This document shows, one piece after another, positions 26,527 through 35,112 of a DNA stretch of 64,000 nt. Source of the DNA: Planctomycetota bacterium (GTDB lineage Bacteria > Planctomycetota > UBA1135 > UBA2386). Where the stretch lies: assembly GCA_020849665.1 (NCBI GenBank), contig JADLFX010000105.1, forward strand, positions 62,001 to 126,000, read 5' to 3'. Each line of letters starts with the position of its first letter. The first letter of the stretch is position 1. The notes below the pieces were generated by a model. It made no database searches and had not been told where the DNA came from. It saw nothing but the letters and a program-made list of their open reading frames with translations. The translations under genes were made by a program, and so were the position numbers.

Positions 26527-28116
26527 TCAGGTGCGCCGCCAGAACATCGGCGCGAGCACGGCCAGGAGCGTGTAGATCTCGAGGCGGCCGAAGAGCATCT
26601 GCGCGGCGAGCAGGAGCTTGGTCCAGCCGTCCAGCCCGCCGTAGCCGCCGTAGGGTCCCAGGTTGAGGTCCCCTGTGTTGGCGACGGCGAAGAGACCCGG
26701 CGCCGTCTCGCGCACGGCGGTGAGCGCCGGGCCGCAGTTGGCCATGTTGGCGGCGTTGGCCGTGAAGGAGGACAGGAGGTCCAGCCGCGGGTCCAGGGAC
26801 ATCACCAGGGTCCCGGCCGCCAGGACCAGCAGCCAGAGCAGCGTGGTGGAAAGCACCGCCGTCATCGTCGTGGCCGAGAGGGCCTCGCCGTCGAGCTTGA
26901 TCTTCTCCACGCTCTTCGGGCGGATGAAGTGGCGCAGCGAGTACGCGAGCAGGCGCCAGGTCACCAGGACGCGCAGGGCCTTGACCGATCCACCCGTCGA
27001 GCCGGTGCAGCCTCCCATCAGGACGCCCAGGATCAGCACGAAGATCGTCACGCGAGGCCAGTTCTGGAAGTCCGCGGTCGCGAAGCCGGTGGTGCTCATG
27101 TAGCTGACCACGTTGAACGAGGCCTCGCGCAGGCACACGAGCAGGTCGCCGTAGTCGTGCACCCGTCCGAGCGCGGGGTCCTCCATCCGCTGACCCCACG
27201 CGTGCAGGCGGAAGGCCACGAACGCCACCGCCACCACCGTGCAGCCGAGGAAGAACCGGAACTCGTCGTTGCGCCACAGGAGCAGGGGATTGCGGAACCG
27301 CGCGCGGACCAGGTCGTGCAGCAGGATGAAGTTGCACGCTCCGAGGAACATGAACGCCGTGGTCCACACCTCGATCCCGACGCTGCCGTACTGGCCGATC
27401 GAGTAGTTGCGGGTCGAGAAGCCCCCCGTGGCGACCGTGGCGCAGGCGTGGCAGAAGGCGTCGAAGCCGCTCATCCCCAGCAACCAGAGCCCGAGCGTGT
27501 CCAGACCGATCAGACCCAGGTACACCCGGAACAGCGCATGGGCCTGCTCCTGCATCCGCGGAGACAGCGTCTCTGCGGCCACGCCGGTGGCCTCCGAGGC
27601 CAGCAGGCTCTTGCCGGTGGCGGCCCCCATGATCGGCAAGAGGACCAGGAACATGAGCAGGATGCCCAGGCCGCCCATCAGGTGCAGGAGGGCACGCCAC
27701 AGGAGGATGCTCGCCGGCAGATCCTCGACGGCGAAGTTGGGCCCGGAGGTGAACACCGTGCCGCCGCAGGTGGTGAGTCCGCTGACGCTCTCGTAGAGCG
27801 CGTCGGGCGCGGTGGGGAGCGCACCGGACCACAGGAAGGGCAGGGCGCCGACCCCGCTGGCGAGGAGCCACGCGAGCGCCACCACGAGCAGGGCCTCCCT
27901 GCGGAAAAACTCCGGCCGCGCGCCCCGGCCGGCGAGGTGGAAGAGCCCGGCCAGCAGCAGGCCGATCGCCGAGCCCGAGAGGAACCCCATCTTCGCGTCG
28001 ATGCCCTTGGCGACCGGAGGGGCCTCGAACCAGGACACCGCGAGGGGGACCAGCTCCACCAGGGAGAAGAACAGGAGGAACCCCGAGAGGATCTGGGAGA
28101 CACGGGCGAGGTTCAT
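26527..28116 (-). CDS. TrkH-type potassium uptake subunit
   Basis: The 529-residue protein has about ten hydrophobic segments arranged as four M1-P-M2 units. Pore-loop filters are visible in order: SGLTTCGGTVF, ACATVATGGFS, SYMSTTGFAT and ANMANCGPALT. LMGGLGILLM follows the first filter. TGSTGGSVKALRVL with IRPKSVEKIKLDG matches the cytoplasmic loop of TrkH, which interacts with the regulatory TrkA ring. It would import K+ driven by ion gradients. No trkA is adjacent; it must be elsewhere if used. The ATG at 28116 begins directly before the first membrane helix. Confidence 0.9.
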   Translation of the reverse strand: MNLARVSQILSGFLLFFSLVELVPLAVSWFEAPPVAKGIDAKMGFLSGSAIGLLLAGLFHLAGRGARPEFFRREALLVVALAWLLASGVGALPFLWSGALPTAPDALYESVSGLTTCGGTVFTSGPNFAVEDLPASILLWRALLHLMGGLGILLMFLVLLPIMGAATGKSLLASEATGVAAETLSPRMQEQAHALFRVYLGLIGLDTLGLWLLGMSGFDAFCHACATVATGGFSTRNYSIGQYGSVGIEVWTTAFMFLGACNFILLHDLVRARFRNPLLLWRNDEFRFFLGCTVVAVAFVAFRLHAWGQRMEDPALGRVHDYGDLLVCLREASFNVVSYMSTTGFATADFQNWPRVTIFVLILGVLMGGCTGSTGGSVKALRVLVTWRLLAYSLRHFIRPKSVEKIKLDGEALSATTMTAVLSTTLLWLLVLAAGTLVMSLDPRLDLLSSFTANAANMANCGPALTAVRETAPGLFAVANTGDLNLGPYGGYGGLDGWTKLLLAAQMLFGRLEIYTLLAVLAPMFWRRT

Positions 28117-28415
28117 GCTGGCAGGCGGAAGGGTAGCCGCGCTGGCGTGGGAATCCCCGCGGCAGATTCCTGCGGCGGCGCCCGGGCGGGCGCGGGCGCA
28201 TGTCGCAGCGGGCGCGAGCCTTCCACCGCATGGCGCGGCCCGCGCTCCGCGCGCCGCCCGGGGTACGCCGTGGCGGCCCGGGGCGGCGGACCGCGCGGAG
28301 GGTGCGGGCCTCGGCCGTGGCCGACCCTGGGCCGCGATCGGGAGGGCCCGGGGGAGTCCGGAACGTGGGCGCGGTGGCGCGACCGGGCCGCGGGTCGTGT
28401 AGATGTGTAGGGCCC
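28117..28415. other. Divergent intergenic region upstream of the polysaccharide locus
   Basis: About 300 very GC-rich bases between trkH and the first gene of the surface-polysaccharide cluster. Open frames cross it, but their translations are Arg/Gly/Pro-rich and I find no gene. Near the right end, a TAGATG box at 28400-28405 lies ten bases before the ATG at 28416 and could be a -10 element; no matching -35 is obvious. I see no inverted repeat of note. Confidence 0.45.
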
Positions 28416-28859
28416 ATGGTTCCCTGCCGCCTCCTGCCGCTCCTGTTCCTCGCCGCCTGCGGAACCGGACGTTTCTACTACCACGACCTGGAGGTGCCGC
28501 CGATGGCCTTCGAACAGGTGTGGAGCGAGGTCCAGGCGGTGGCGGCGCTGCACGGCTACCAGCGGGACCCGAAGGTCACCGACGACGGCCTGAGGATCTA
28601 CCAGTCCAAGTGGAAGACCCGGACCTTCGGGTTCGGCAACACCGAGCGGACCCGGGTGCGCGCCGAGGTCGAGCGTCCCAAGGACAAGCCGACGGGGTGG
28701 CTGGTGCGCTTCTACGTGGAGCGCCAGACGGTCAAGGACTTCGCCAAGGCCATGGACCCGGAGGAGAAGGATTGGAGCAGCAACGGCCAGCACAAGGGCG
28801 TCGAAGAACTCATGGATGCGCAACTTCGGCGGCGGCTCGCACTCGAAACGGGTGGCTGA
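28416..28859 (+). CDS. Small lipoprotein of unknown function
   Basis: The 147-residue protein starts MVPCRLLPLLFLAAC, a lipoprotein signal with Cys15 as the lipidated residue. The mature part is mixed alpha/beta and charged: VPPMAFEQVWSEVQAVA, then a strand pair around DGLRIYQSKWKTRTFGFG, and RTRVRAEVERP leading to WLVRFYVERQTVKDFAKAMDP. The size and strand pattern recall outer-membrane assembly or BON/DUF-type lipoproteins, but I recognise no named family. It precedes the ABC permease by 49 bases on the same strand, so it may belong to the polysaccharide export unit, perhaps at the outer membrane. Confidence 0.65.
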   Translation: MVPCRLLPLLFLAACGTGRFYYHDLEVPPMAFEQVWSEVQAVAALHGYQRDPKVTDDGLRIYQSKWKTRTFGFGNTERTRVRAEVERPKDKPTGWLVRFYVERQTVKDFAKAMDPEEKDWSSNGQHKGVEELMDAQLRRRLALETGG

Positions 28860-28908
28860 GCGGCCGCGGAACTCTCCCCGCGGCCCCGTTCCGCCCGATG
28901 AACGTCCC

Positions 28909-29811
28909 GTGACCGACGCCTCCCCACCGATCACCGGCTACGACGCCGCCCGGGTGCCGCGGGGGCTCGTGCGCCATGTCGGGCCGGTGCTCGGGTACCC
29001 CGGCACCCTGTGGCGGCACCGTGGGCTGATCTGGAACTTCTTCCGCCGCGAACTCCTGGCCCGATTCCGCGGCAGCATGATCGGCGTGGGCTGGGTCCTC
29101 ATCCAGCCGATCTACCTCTTCGTCCTCTACTACCTGGTGTTCGGGTTCCTGTTCAGCCAAGCGCCGCGCACCGGCGCAGACGTGGACGCCCGCTTCGCGG
29201 TGTTCCTGTTCACCGGGATCCTGGTGTGGAGTTCGTTCCAGGAGGGGGCGCTGCGCTCGTGCACGGTGGTCGTGGACAACGGCAACCTGGTCAAGAAGGT
29301 CGCCTTCCCCTGCGAGCTGCTGCCGATGCACACGACCCTCGGCGCCATGGTCGGCTACCTGGTGGGCGTGGTCGTGGTGATGGCGATCGGGATTCCGATC
29401 GGCGTGGTGCAGCCCGGAGTGGGACTCCTCGCGTGGCCGCTTGTGCTGGTCGTCCACGTCACGTTCACGCTGGGACTCGGCCTGCTCCTGGCCAACGTCT
29501 ACGTGTTCATGCGGGACGCCAACCACATCTTCAACCTGCTCGCGCAGGCGTGGTTCTTCGCGTCGCCGGTGTTCTGGCAGCCCGACTTCCTGGCCGAGAA
29601 GGTGCCCGGCCTCTACCACATCCTGCGCTGGAACCCGATGGCGGCGCTGCTGGAGCTGCACCGGCAGTCGCTGGGAGTGCCGACCCTCTCGGTGCACGAG
29701 ACGCCGTTGCTGCACAACCTGGGGATCACCGCACTCTGGGCGGTCGTGCTCCTGGTGCTCGGGTTCGCGGCGTTCACCAGCCGCAGGCACAAGTTCGCGG
29801 ATCTGGTCTGA
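28909..29811 (+). CDS. ABC-2 polysaccharide export permease (Wzm-like)
   Basis: From the GTG at 28909 the protein has 300 residues and six hydrophobic segments. The N-terminal motif IWNFFRRELLARFRGSMIGVGWVLIQP is the coupling-helix signature of Wzm/TagG/KpsM-type permeases. Later AQAWFFASPVFWQPDFL and LRWNPMAALLELHRQ match the family's C-terminal half. It pairs with the ATPase encoded two bases downstream to export a completed glycan across the inner membrane. An ATG at 28816 would add 31 residues overlapping the lipoprotein gene and is less likely. Confidence 0.9.
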   Translation: MTDASPPITGYDAARVPRGLVRHVGPVLGYPGTLWRHRGLIWNFFRRELLARFRGSMIGVGWVLIQPIYLFVLYYLVFGFLFSQAPRTGADVDARFAVFLFTGILVWSSFQEGALRSCTVVVDNGNLVKKVAFPCELLPMHTTLGAMVGYLVGVVVVMAIGIPIGVVQPGVGLLAWPLVLVVHVTFTLGLGLLLANVYVFMRDANHIFNLLAQAWFFASPVFWQPDFLAEKVPGLYHILRWNPMAALLELHRQSLGVPTLSVHETPLLHNLGITALWAVVLLVLGFAAFTSRRHKFADLV

Positions 29812-29813
29812 CC

Positions 29814-31043
29814 ATGGCGCCCTCCATCCAGGCCCGCGGACTCGAGAAGACCTACCGGCTCTACGGCTCGGTCTACGACCGGCTGCGCGAGCGCCTGCCC
29901 TGGAACCGCGTACCCCGGCACCGGCCCGTGCACGCCCTGCGCGACGTGAACTTCGACGTGGCGCCCGGCGAGTGCGTGGGACTGGTGGGGGGCAACGGCG
30001 CGGGCAAGTCGACGCTGCTGAAGATCCTGACCGGCACCACGTTCCCCTCGGCCGGCTCGTATTCGATCCGCGGCCGCGTGGCGAGCCTGCTGGAGCTGGG
30101 CGCCGGCTTCCACGCCGACTTCACCGGTCGCGAGAACATCTACATGAATGCCGCGATGATGGGCCTGTCGCGGCGCGAGACCCACCAGAAGTACCAGGAG
30201 ATCCTGGACTTCTCCGAGCTGCACGAGTTCATCGACGCGCCGATCCGCACCTACAGCTCGGGCATGGTGTGCCGCCTGGGCTTCAGCGTCGCGGTGGCCA
30301 CCGACCCCGATGTCCTGATCATCGACGAGATCCTGGCGGTCGGAGACATGCACTTCCAACGCAAGTGCGTGGAGCGCATCTGGGACTACAAGAAGCGTGG
30401 CAAGACGTTGTTCTTCTGCTCGCACTCGCTCTACGACGTGCGCCAGCTCTGCGACCGCGCCATCTGGCTCAAGCAGGGCCGCGTCGAGCTCATGGCCGAT
30501 GCGGTGACCGTGACCAACGAGTACGCCACCTACGAGCACCAGCTCATGGCGAAGCAGGACCGGCCCTCGGGCGGCGCCGCCGTGCCGCCGGCCGCGGACG
30601 AACTGCCGCGGATCGTACGGGCACAGCTGGTCGATCCCCGCACCGGCCTGCCGCGCCACATCGTCCAGCCGCGCGAACCGGTGGCGGTGCGCGTGCAGGT
30701 CCGTAACGGCGCGCAGCGCGTGCCCCTGTGCCTGGCGATCGGCTTCACGCGCAGCGACGGCATCCTGATGTTCGCGCACACCACCCAGCTCGACGGCGTC
30801 GAATTCGACTTCGCGGAGGGCGTCGTCACCCTCGTGCTGCCCAACCTGAAGCTGCTCTCCGGAGAGTTCGTGGTCCCGGTGTGGCTGATGGACGGCAACG
30901 GCGTGCATCGCTTCCACGAGCGACCCGCGGAGCAGAACCTGCTGGTGCAGAACCGGACCAAGGAGCTCGGCTACTTCGTGCAGGAGCACGAGTGGAAGGT
31001 CGAACCCGGCGGAGTGCTCGCCACCCAGGAGCCGCTGCGTTGA
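29814..31043 (+). CDS. ABC polysaccharide export ATPase with C-terminal glycan-binding-type domain (Wzt-like)
   Basis: The 409-residue protein has Walker A GGNGAGKST (60-67), the RGRVASLLELGAGFHADFTGRENIYMN segment typical of the KpsT/Wzt group, signature YSSGM (147-151), Walker B LIIDE (168-172) and switch His in FFCSHSL. A separate beta-rich domain (about 265-409) has the layout of the Wzt C-terminal domain, which in O-antigen systems recognises the modified chain end. So the exported chain is probably completed and capped in the cytoplasm before transport. The stop overlaps the next gene's TTG start. Confidence 0.92.
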   Translation: MAPSIQARGLEKTYRLYGSVYDRLRERLPWNRVPRHRPVHALRDVNFDVAPGECVGLVGGNGAGKSTLLKILTGTTFPSAGSYSIRGRVASLLELGAGFHADFTGRENIYMNAAMMGLSRRETHQKYQEILDFSELHEFIDAPIRTYSSGMVCRLGFSVAVATDPDVLIIDEILAVGDMHFQRKCVERIWDYKKRGKTLFFCSHSLYDVRQLCDRAIWLKQGRVELMADAVTVTNEYATYEHQLMAKQDRPSGGAAVPPAADELPRIVRAQLVDPRTGLPRHIVQPREPVAVRVQVRNGAQRVPLCLAIGFTRSDGILMFAHTTQLDGVEFDFAEGVVTLVLPNLKLLSGEFVVPVWLMDGNGVHRFHERPAEQNLLVQNRTKELGYFVQEHEWKVEPGGVLATQEPLR

Positions 31044-32248
31044 CCGAGCTCTCGGTCCTGTTCGTGAACTACAACTCGTGGCGGGTCCTGGCGGCCGCGC
31101 TGGCGAGCCTCCGCGCCCACCCGCCGACGCGGCGCGACGGCACGCCGATGCCGTTCGAGGTGATCGTGGTCGACAACGCCTCGCCGCAGCGCGACCCCGA
31201 GGCCGAGGCGGAGGTGCGGGTGCTCCTGGCCGGACTCGGCGGCGAGTTGGTGATGCACCACGAGAACGGCGGCTACGCCAAGGGCATGAACCTCGCGTAC
31301 GCCCGCAGTCGCGGCCGCTGGCTCCTCGTGAGCAATCCCGACGTCCTGTTCACCGCGGGCTGCATCGACCGCCTGCTGCGCTTCCACGAGGCGGTGCCCG
31401 AGTGCGGCGCGGCCGCCCCGGAGGGGTTCTTCGACCGCGGGCTGACCTGCAAGCTGCCGCCCAACATCCTGCCCACGCTCGGCGACCTCGTGGGCACGAC
31501 GCTCGCCAACCTGTTCCCGGCCTGGAACCGCTGGTACTCGCGCCGCCGCACGCGCGCCGCGCTGCGCGTGTGGGAGGCCGAGGAGTCCGTCGAGCTCGAC
31601 ATGCTCTCGGGCTGCTGCTTCCTGATGGAGCGCGCGCTGATCGGGCGCATCGGCCTCTTCGACGAGCGCTTCCCGCTCTACTACGAGGACACCGACCTCT
31701 CGGTGCGGATCCGCAAGGCCGGGCGCCGTATCCACCAGGTCGCGGGCGCGCGGCTGGTGCATCTCTACAACCGCTCGGGTCAGACCGACCATGCCCTGGC
31801 CATGGCGCGCTACTGGGTCAGCCGCCGCCTCTACTACCGCAAGTGGTACGGGCCCTTGGGCGGCTGGCTGATCGACCTCGCGGGGCGCGTGCTCGGCTCG
31901 CGCTGGGGCAAGGCCCGCGCGGCCCGCAACCCGCATCGCGTGTGGCACGACCTGGGTGCGAGCCACGACAAGCCCGTGCTGCGCCTGCCGCGCCCGGCCC
32001 GGCGCTTCGCAGTGGAGCTGGCCCTGGACCCGAAGTTCTTCCTCGCGGCGGCCGCGTTCGGCAGCGGCGACGGCTGGACGCCCTCGGACGCCCTGTTCCG
32101 GAACTTCGGGCCGACCACCTACTGGTTCCGCGTGGTCGACCTGGGGGGCCGGCGGCCGCGCGAGCTGGCTGTGTACCGCTGCACGCTGCTCTACCCCTCG
32201 ACCGCCACGCCCGAGCCGGTCGAAGAGGTCCACCATGAGCGCGCCTGA
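31040..32248 (+). CDS. GT2-family glycosyltransferase
   Basis: The 402-residue protein starts at a TTG overlapping the Wzt-like stop (TTGA), giving MTELSVLFVNYNSW. The GT-A fold is clear: VIVVDNASPQ, NGGYAKGMNLAYARSRG, then LLVSNPDVLF as the DxD-equivalent metal site, MLSGCCFLMERALI, and LYYEDTDLSVRIRKAGRRI with the catalytic ED. This resembles the rhamnosyltransferase-like WbbL group. A C-terminal part (about 260-402) carries a hydrophobic patch that may attach to the membrane. It should add one sugar of the exported chain; donor unknown. Confidence 0.88.
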   Translation: MTELSVLFVNYNSWRVLAAALASLRAHPPTRRDGTPMPFEVIVVDNASPQRDPEAEAEVRVLLAGLGGELVMHHENGGYAKGMNLAYARSRGRWLLVSNPDVLFTAGCIDRLLRFHEAVPECGAAAPEGFFDRGLTCKLPPNILPTLGDLVGTTLANLFPAWNRWYSRRRTRAALRVWEAEESVELDMLSGCCFLMERALIGRIGLFDERFPLYYEDTDLSVRIRKAGRRIHQVAGARLVHLYNRSGQTDHALAMARYWVSRRLYYRKWYGPLGGWLIDLAGRVLGSRWGKARAARNPHRVWHDLGASHDKPVLRLPRPARRFAVELALDPKFFLAAAAFGSGDGWTPSDALFRNFGPTTYWFRVVDLGGRRPRELAVYRCTLLYPSTATPEPVEEVHHERA

Positions 32249-33170
32249 GGCGACGCCGGAGCTCTCGGTCGTGGTCCTGTCGTGGAACACGAAGGACCTG
32301 ACCCTGGCGTGCCTGCGGGCGCTCGCCGCCGAGCGGCCCCGCCACGCCCGGGAGGTGGTGGTGGTCGACAACGGCAGTTCCGACGGCTCGGCGGATGCCA
32401 TCGCGGCGGCGTTCCCCGACGTCGTGCTGCTGCGCAATGCAGCCAACGCGGGCTATGCGGAAGGCAACAACCAGGGGGCACGGGCGGCGCGGGGCGCATA
32501 CCTGTGCCTGCTGAACTCCGACACCGAGGTGCGGCCGGGCGCCCTCGACCGGCTGGTCGGTTTCCTGGCCGCGGCGCCCGCGTACGGCGCGGTGGCGCCC
32601 AGGCTGGTGAATCCGGACGGCACGGTGCAGCGCGCCTGCATGCGCTTCCCCGGGCTGGCCACGGCGCTGTGCTTCGACACGCTGTTCGGCCGGCACTGGC
32701 CCGGGTCGATCGTGGAGCGGCGCTACTTCATGCGCGACTTCGACCATCTGCACAGCCGCGACGTCGACCAGCCGCCGGGCGCCTGCATGGTGATGCGCCG
32801 GGACGAGTACCTCGCGATGGGCGGCCTCGATCCCGAGCTCTTCCTGTTCTTCAACGACGTCGACCTGGCGCGCCGGCTCTGGCGCGCCGGCCGGCGCATC
32901 CGCTACCTCGCCGAGGCCGAGGTCGTCCATCACGGCGGCGCGTCCACCAAGGGCTTCGCGCGGTTCGTCGTGGTCTGGCATCGCAACCGCCTGGCCTACT
33001 ACCGCAAGCACTACGGTGCGCTGGCCATGCCCTATCTGCGCGCGATCACGCGCTGGCGGGCCCTCGAGGAGAAGTGGCGGGCGGGGCGGCGCCATGCCGG
33101 CGACGCCAAGGCGCTGGCGGACGAGCGGGCGTTCATCGACCAATGCCTGCGGGAGATCCTCCAGCCGTGA
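32235..33170 (+). CDS. GT2-family glycosyltransferase
   Basis: The 311-residue protein begins SVVVLSWNTKDLTLACLRAL and shows the GT2 blocks in order: VVVVDNGSSDGSAD, NAGYAEGNNQGARAARG, LLNSDTEV (metal site), PGACMVMRRDEY and FFNDVDLARRLWRAGRRIRY. It is close to WbbL-type rhamnosyltransferases in layout. The ATG overlaps the previous gene by 14 bases and has GAGG about six bases upstream. The stop overlaps the following GTG by four bases, so it is tightly coupled with both neighbours. Confidence 0.88.
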   Translation: MSAPEATPELSVVVLSWNTKDLTLACLRALAAERPRHAREVVVVDNGSSDGSADAIAAAFPDVVLLRNAANAGYAEGNNQGARAARGAYLCLLNSDTEVRPGALDRLVGFLAAAPAYGAVAPRLVNPDGTVQRACMRFPGLATALCFDTLFGRHWPGSIVERRYFMRDFDHLHSRDVDQPPGACMVMRRDEYLAMGGLDPELFLFFNDVDLARRLWRAGRRIRYLAEAEVVHHGGASTKGFARFVVVWHRNRLAYYRKHYGALAMPYLRAITRWRALEEKWRAGRRHAGDAKALADERAFIDQCLREILQP

Positions 33171-34381
33171 GGGTCGCGCTGGCTTGCCACAACTTCCCGC
33201 CCGAGTTCGAGGGCGGCACCGAGCGGGTCGTGCGGGCCCTCGCCCACGCGCTGCGGCGCGCCGGCGACACGGTCGTCGTCATCAGCGGCAGCGAACGCGC
33301 CCATGCCGGGGTGGACCGGATCCAGGAGTCCGACTCCGGCGTCGGCGTGGTGCGCATCCCCCGCCTGCCCGGCGAGGGCTACGGCCTGGAGGTGCGGCGG
33401 CCGCGCGTGACCGCCCTGGTGCAGGACGTGCTGCGCGAGTCCGGCAGCGAGGTGCTGCACGTCCATCATTGGTCGACGCTCAGCCAGGATCTGCTGCGGG
33501 CGGCGCGGAGCCAGGGGCTGGGCACGGTTGCCACGCTGCACGACCTGTGGACCACGTGCCCGCGCTTCTTCCGGCGCCCGCCCGCCGGGATCGAGTGTCC
33601 GCCGGCGGCCGGCCGCGAGGCGTGCGCGGCGTGCGTGGACCTCGACCTGCACGCTGGCGTCGCCGCGGCGGCGGCGGGGCTGGCGCAGCGCGACGCGGAG
33701 CTGCGCGCCGAACTCGGCGCCGCCGCGTTCGTGGCCGTGCCGAGCCGGACCGCGGCCGATCGCGTGCGCCGCCACCTGCCCTGGAGCGGGCCGCTGCAGA
33801 TCGTCCCGCACGGACTCCTGGAGCCGCCGCGTGGCCGCGGCGCCGGCCGCCCGGGCCGGACGTTCCGGGTCGGGACCTTCGGCAACCTGGTGGCGGAGAA
33901 GGGCGTGGAGGAGCTGGTCCTTGCGATGCGCGGCGTGCCGGCCGAGCTGCACCTGCACGGGCCCTTCCTGGATCCGGCATTCGCGGCGCGGATCACGGCC
34001 CTGGCCGCCGAGCTGGGCGTGCGCCTGACCTGCCACGGCCCGTACTCGGCCGGCGGCGGGCATCCGGCGAAGGATCTGGATCTGGCGGTGTTCCCGTCGC
34101 TCTGCCAGGAGACCTATGGTCTCGTGGTGGACGAGGCCCTGGCGTACGGAGTGCCCGTGGTGGTCAGCGATCGTGGCGCGCTCAAGGAGCGGATCGGCGC
34201 GGCCGGCGTGGCCGTGGATCCGTCCGGCCCGGCCCTGGCCGAGACCGTGCGCCGGCTGGTGACCGACCGCGGCGCATGGCAGCGCCTGCGCGGCGCGATC
34301 CCCGCCAGCTTCGCCGGCATCGATGAGGCGGCCGCCTGCTATCGGGCCATGTACGCGCGGGCGCGGGCGGTGCCGGCATGA
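33167..34381 (+). CDS. GT4-family glycosyltransferase with four-Cys insert
   Basis: From a GTG that overlaps the previous stop, the protein has 404 residues. ACHNFPPEFEGGTERVVRALAH is the GT4 N-terminal loop; VLHVHHWS and LHDLWTTCP follow. Then come four cysteines in the spacing C-x-many-C-x-many-C-x2-C, as in the GT4 protein at 13572-14918, so the two look like paralogues. The donor-binding half has FGNLVAEKGVEELVLAM and FPSLCQETYGLVVDEALAYGVPVVVS with the conserved Glu pair. It is a retaining GT-B enzyme, coupled to GT2 genes and a deacetylase, so it probably extends the same glycan. Confidence 0.87.
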   Translation: MRVALACHNFPPEFEGGTERVVRALAHALRRAGDTVVVISGSERAHAGVDRIQESDSGVGVVRIPRLPGEGYGLEVRRPRVTALVQDVLRESGSEVLHVHHWSTLSQDLLRAARSQGLGTVATLHDLWTTCPRFFRRPPAGIECPPAAGREACAACVDLDLHAGVAAAAAGLAQRDAELRAELGAAAFVAVPSRTAADRVRRHLPWSGPLQIVPHGLLEPPRGRGAGRPGRTFRVGTFGNLVAEKGVEELVLAMRGVPAELHLHGPFLDPAFAARITALAAELGVRLTCHGPYSAGGGHPAKDLDLAVFPSLCQETYGLVVDEALAYGVPVVVSDRGALKERIGAAGVAVDPSGPALAETVRRLVTDRGAWQRLRGAIPASFAGIDEAAACYRAMYARARAVPA

Positions 34382-35112
34382 GGCACCTGTTCCCTCCGCT
34401 CCTGCCCAAGGAGGCCTTGCGGCCGCCGGTGCTGGCGATCGCCGCGCACCCCGACGACGAGGTCATCGCGTGCGGCGCGATGCTGGCCTGGCACGCCGCC
34501 GCCGGGCATCCGGTGACCGTACTGCACGTCACCGACGGGGCCGCCGGCGATCCCGACGGCCGGCATGCCGACATCGTCGCCGTCCGTCGGGCCGAGGGGC
34601 GCGAGGCGCTGGCCAGGCTCGGGGTGCACGACGTGCGGGCCCTGGGATTCCCCGACGGCGGCGTTCCGGAACGCGCCGGCGAGCTCGCCACGGTGCTCCG
34701 CGAGCACTTCGCGGCGATCGCCCCACTGACCCTCTACTCGTTCTTCTTCAACGAGTCGCATCGCGACCACCGCGCCGTGGCCCGCGCCGTGGCCGAGGCG
34801 GCGGCGGCGCTGCCGCAGGCGTGCCGGGTCCTGCTCTTCGGCGTGAACCAGCCCGTGCCGGGCGGAGCGATGTTCGACGTGAGCGGCCTGATGGACCGCA
34901 AGCAGCACGCGCTGGCGGCCTACGCCAGCCAGCTCGCCTACAACGATTTCCAGCGCAAGATCCTGCATCGCGACCACTCCGCGACCGTGAACGTGGAGAA
35001 CCCGGCGGTGCAGTACGCCGAGGTGTTCGCCGACCTGGCGCCGCACGAGCTGATCTCGGTGTGTGACCAGGCCGAGGCCCTCTACCGCAGGCTCCTCCGC
35101 GACCAGCCATGA
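34378..35112 (+). CDS. PIG-L/LmbE-family deacetylase
   Basis: The 244-residue protein has the zinc motif AAHPDDEVI (His24, Asp26, Asp27) and a second His pair in SHRDH (128-131), matching PIG-L N-acetylglucosaminyl deacetylases. The family removes acetyl groups from N-acetyl sugars, including GlcNAc-PI, bacillithiol precursors and glycan intermediates. It is flanked on both sides by glycosyltransferases with four-base overlaps. A sugar-nucleotide, lipid-linked sugar or the growing polysaccharide is therefore the likely substrate, leaving a free amine. A thiol-cofactor role is less likely from context. Confidence 0.88.
   Translation: MRHLFPPLLPKEALRPPVLAIAAHPDDEVIACGAMLAWHAAAGHPVTVLHVTDGAAGDPDGRHADIVAVRRAEGREALARLGVHDVRALGFPDGGVPERAGELATVLREHFAAIAPLTLYSFFFNESHRDHRAVARAVAEAAAALPQACRVLLFGVNQPVPGGAMFDVSGLMDRKQHALAAYASQLAYNDFQRKILHRDHSATVNVENPAVQYAEVFADLAPHELISVCDQAEALYRRLLRDQP

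Noticed and set aside
25993-28410. Plus-strand frame of about 800 codons across arsC and trkH
   Set aside because: It overlaps two clearly identified genes and reads as low-complexity Gln/Glu/Arg text.
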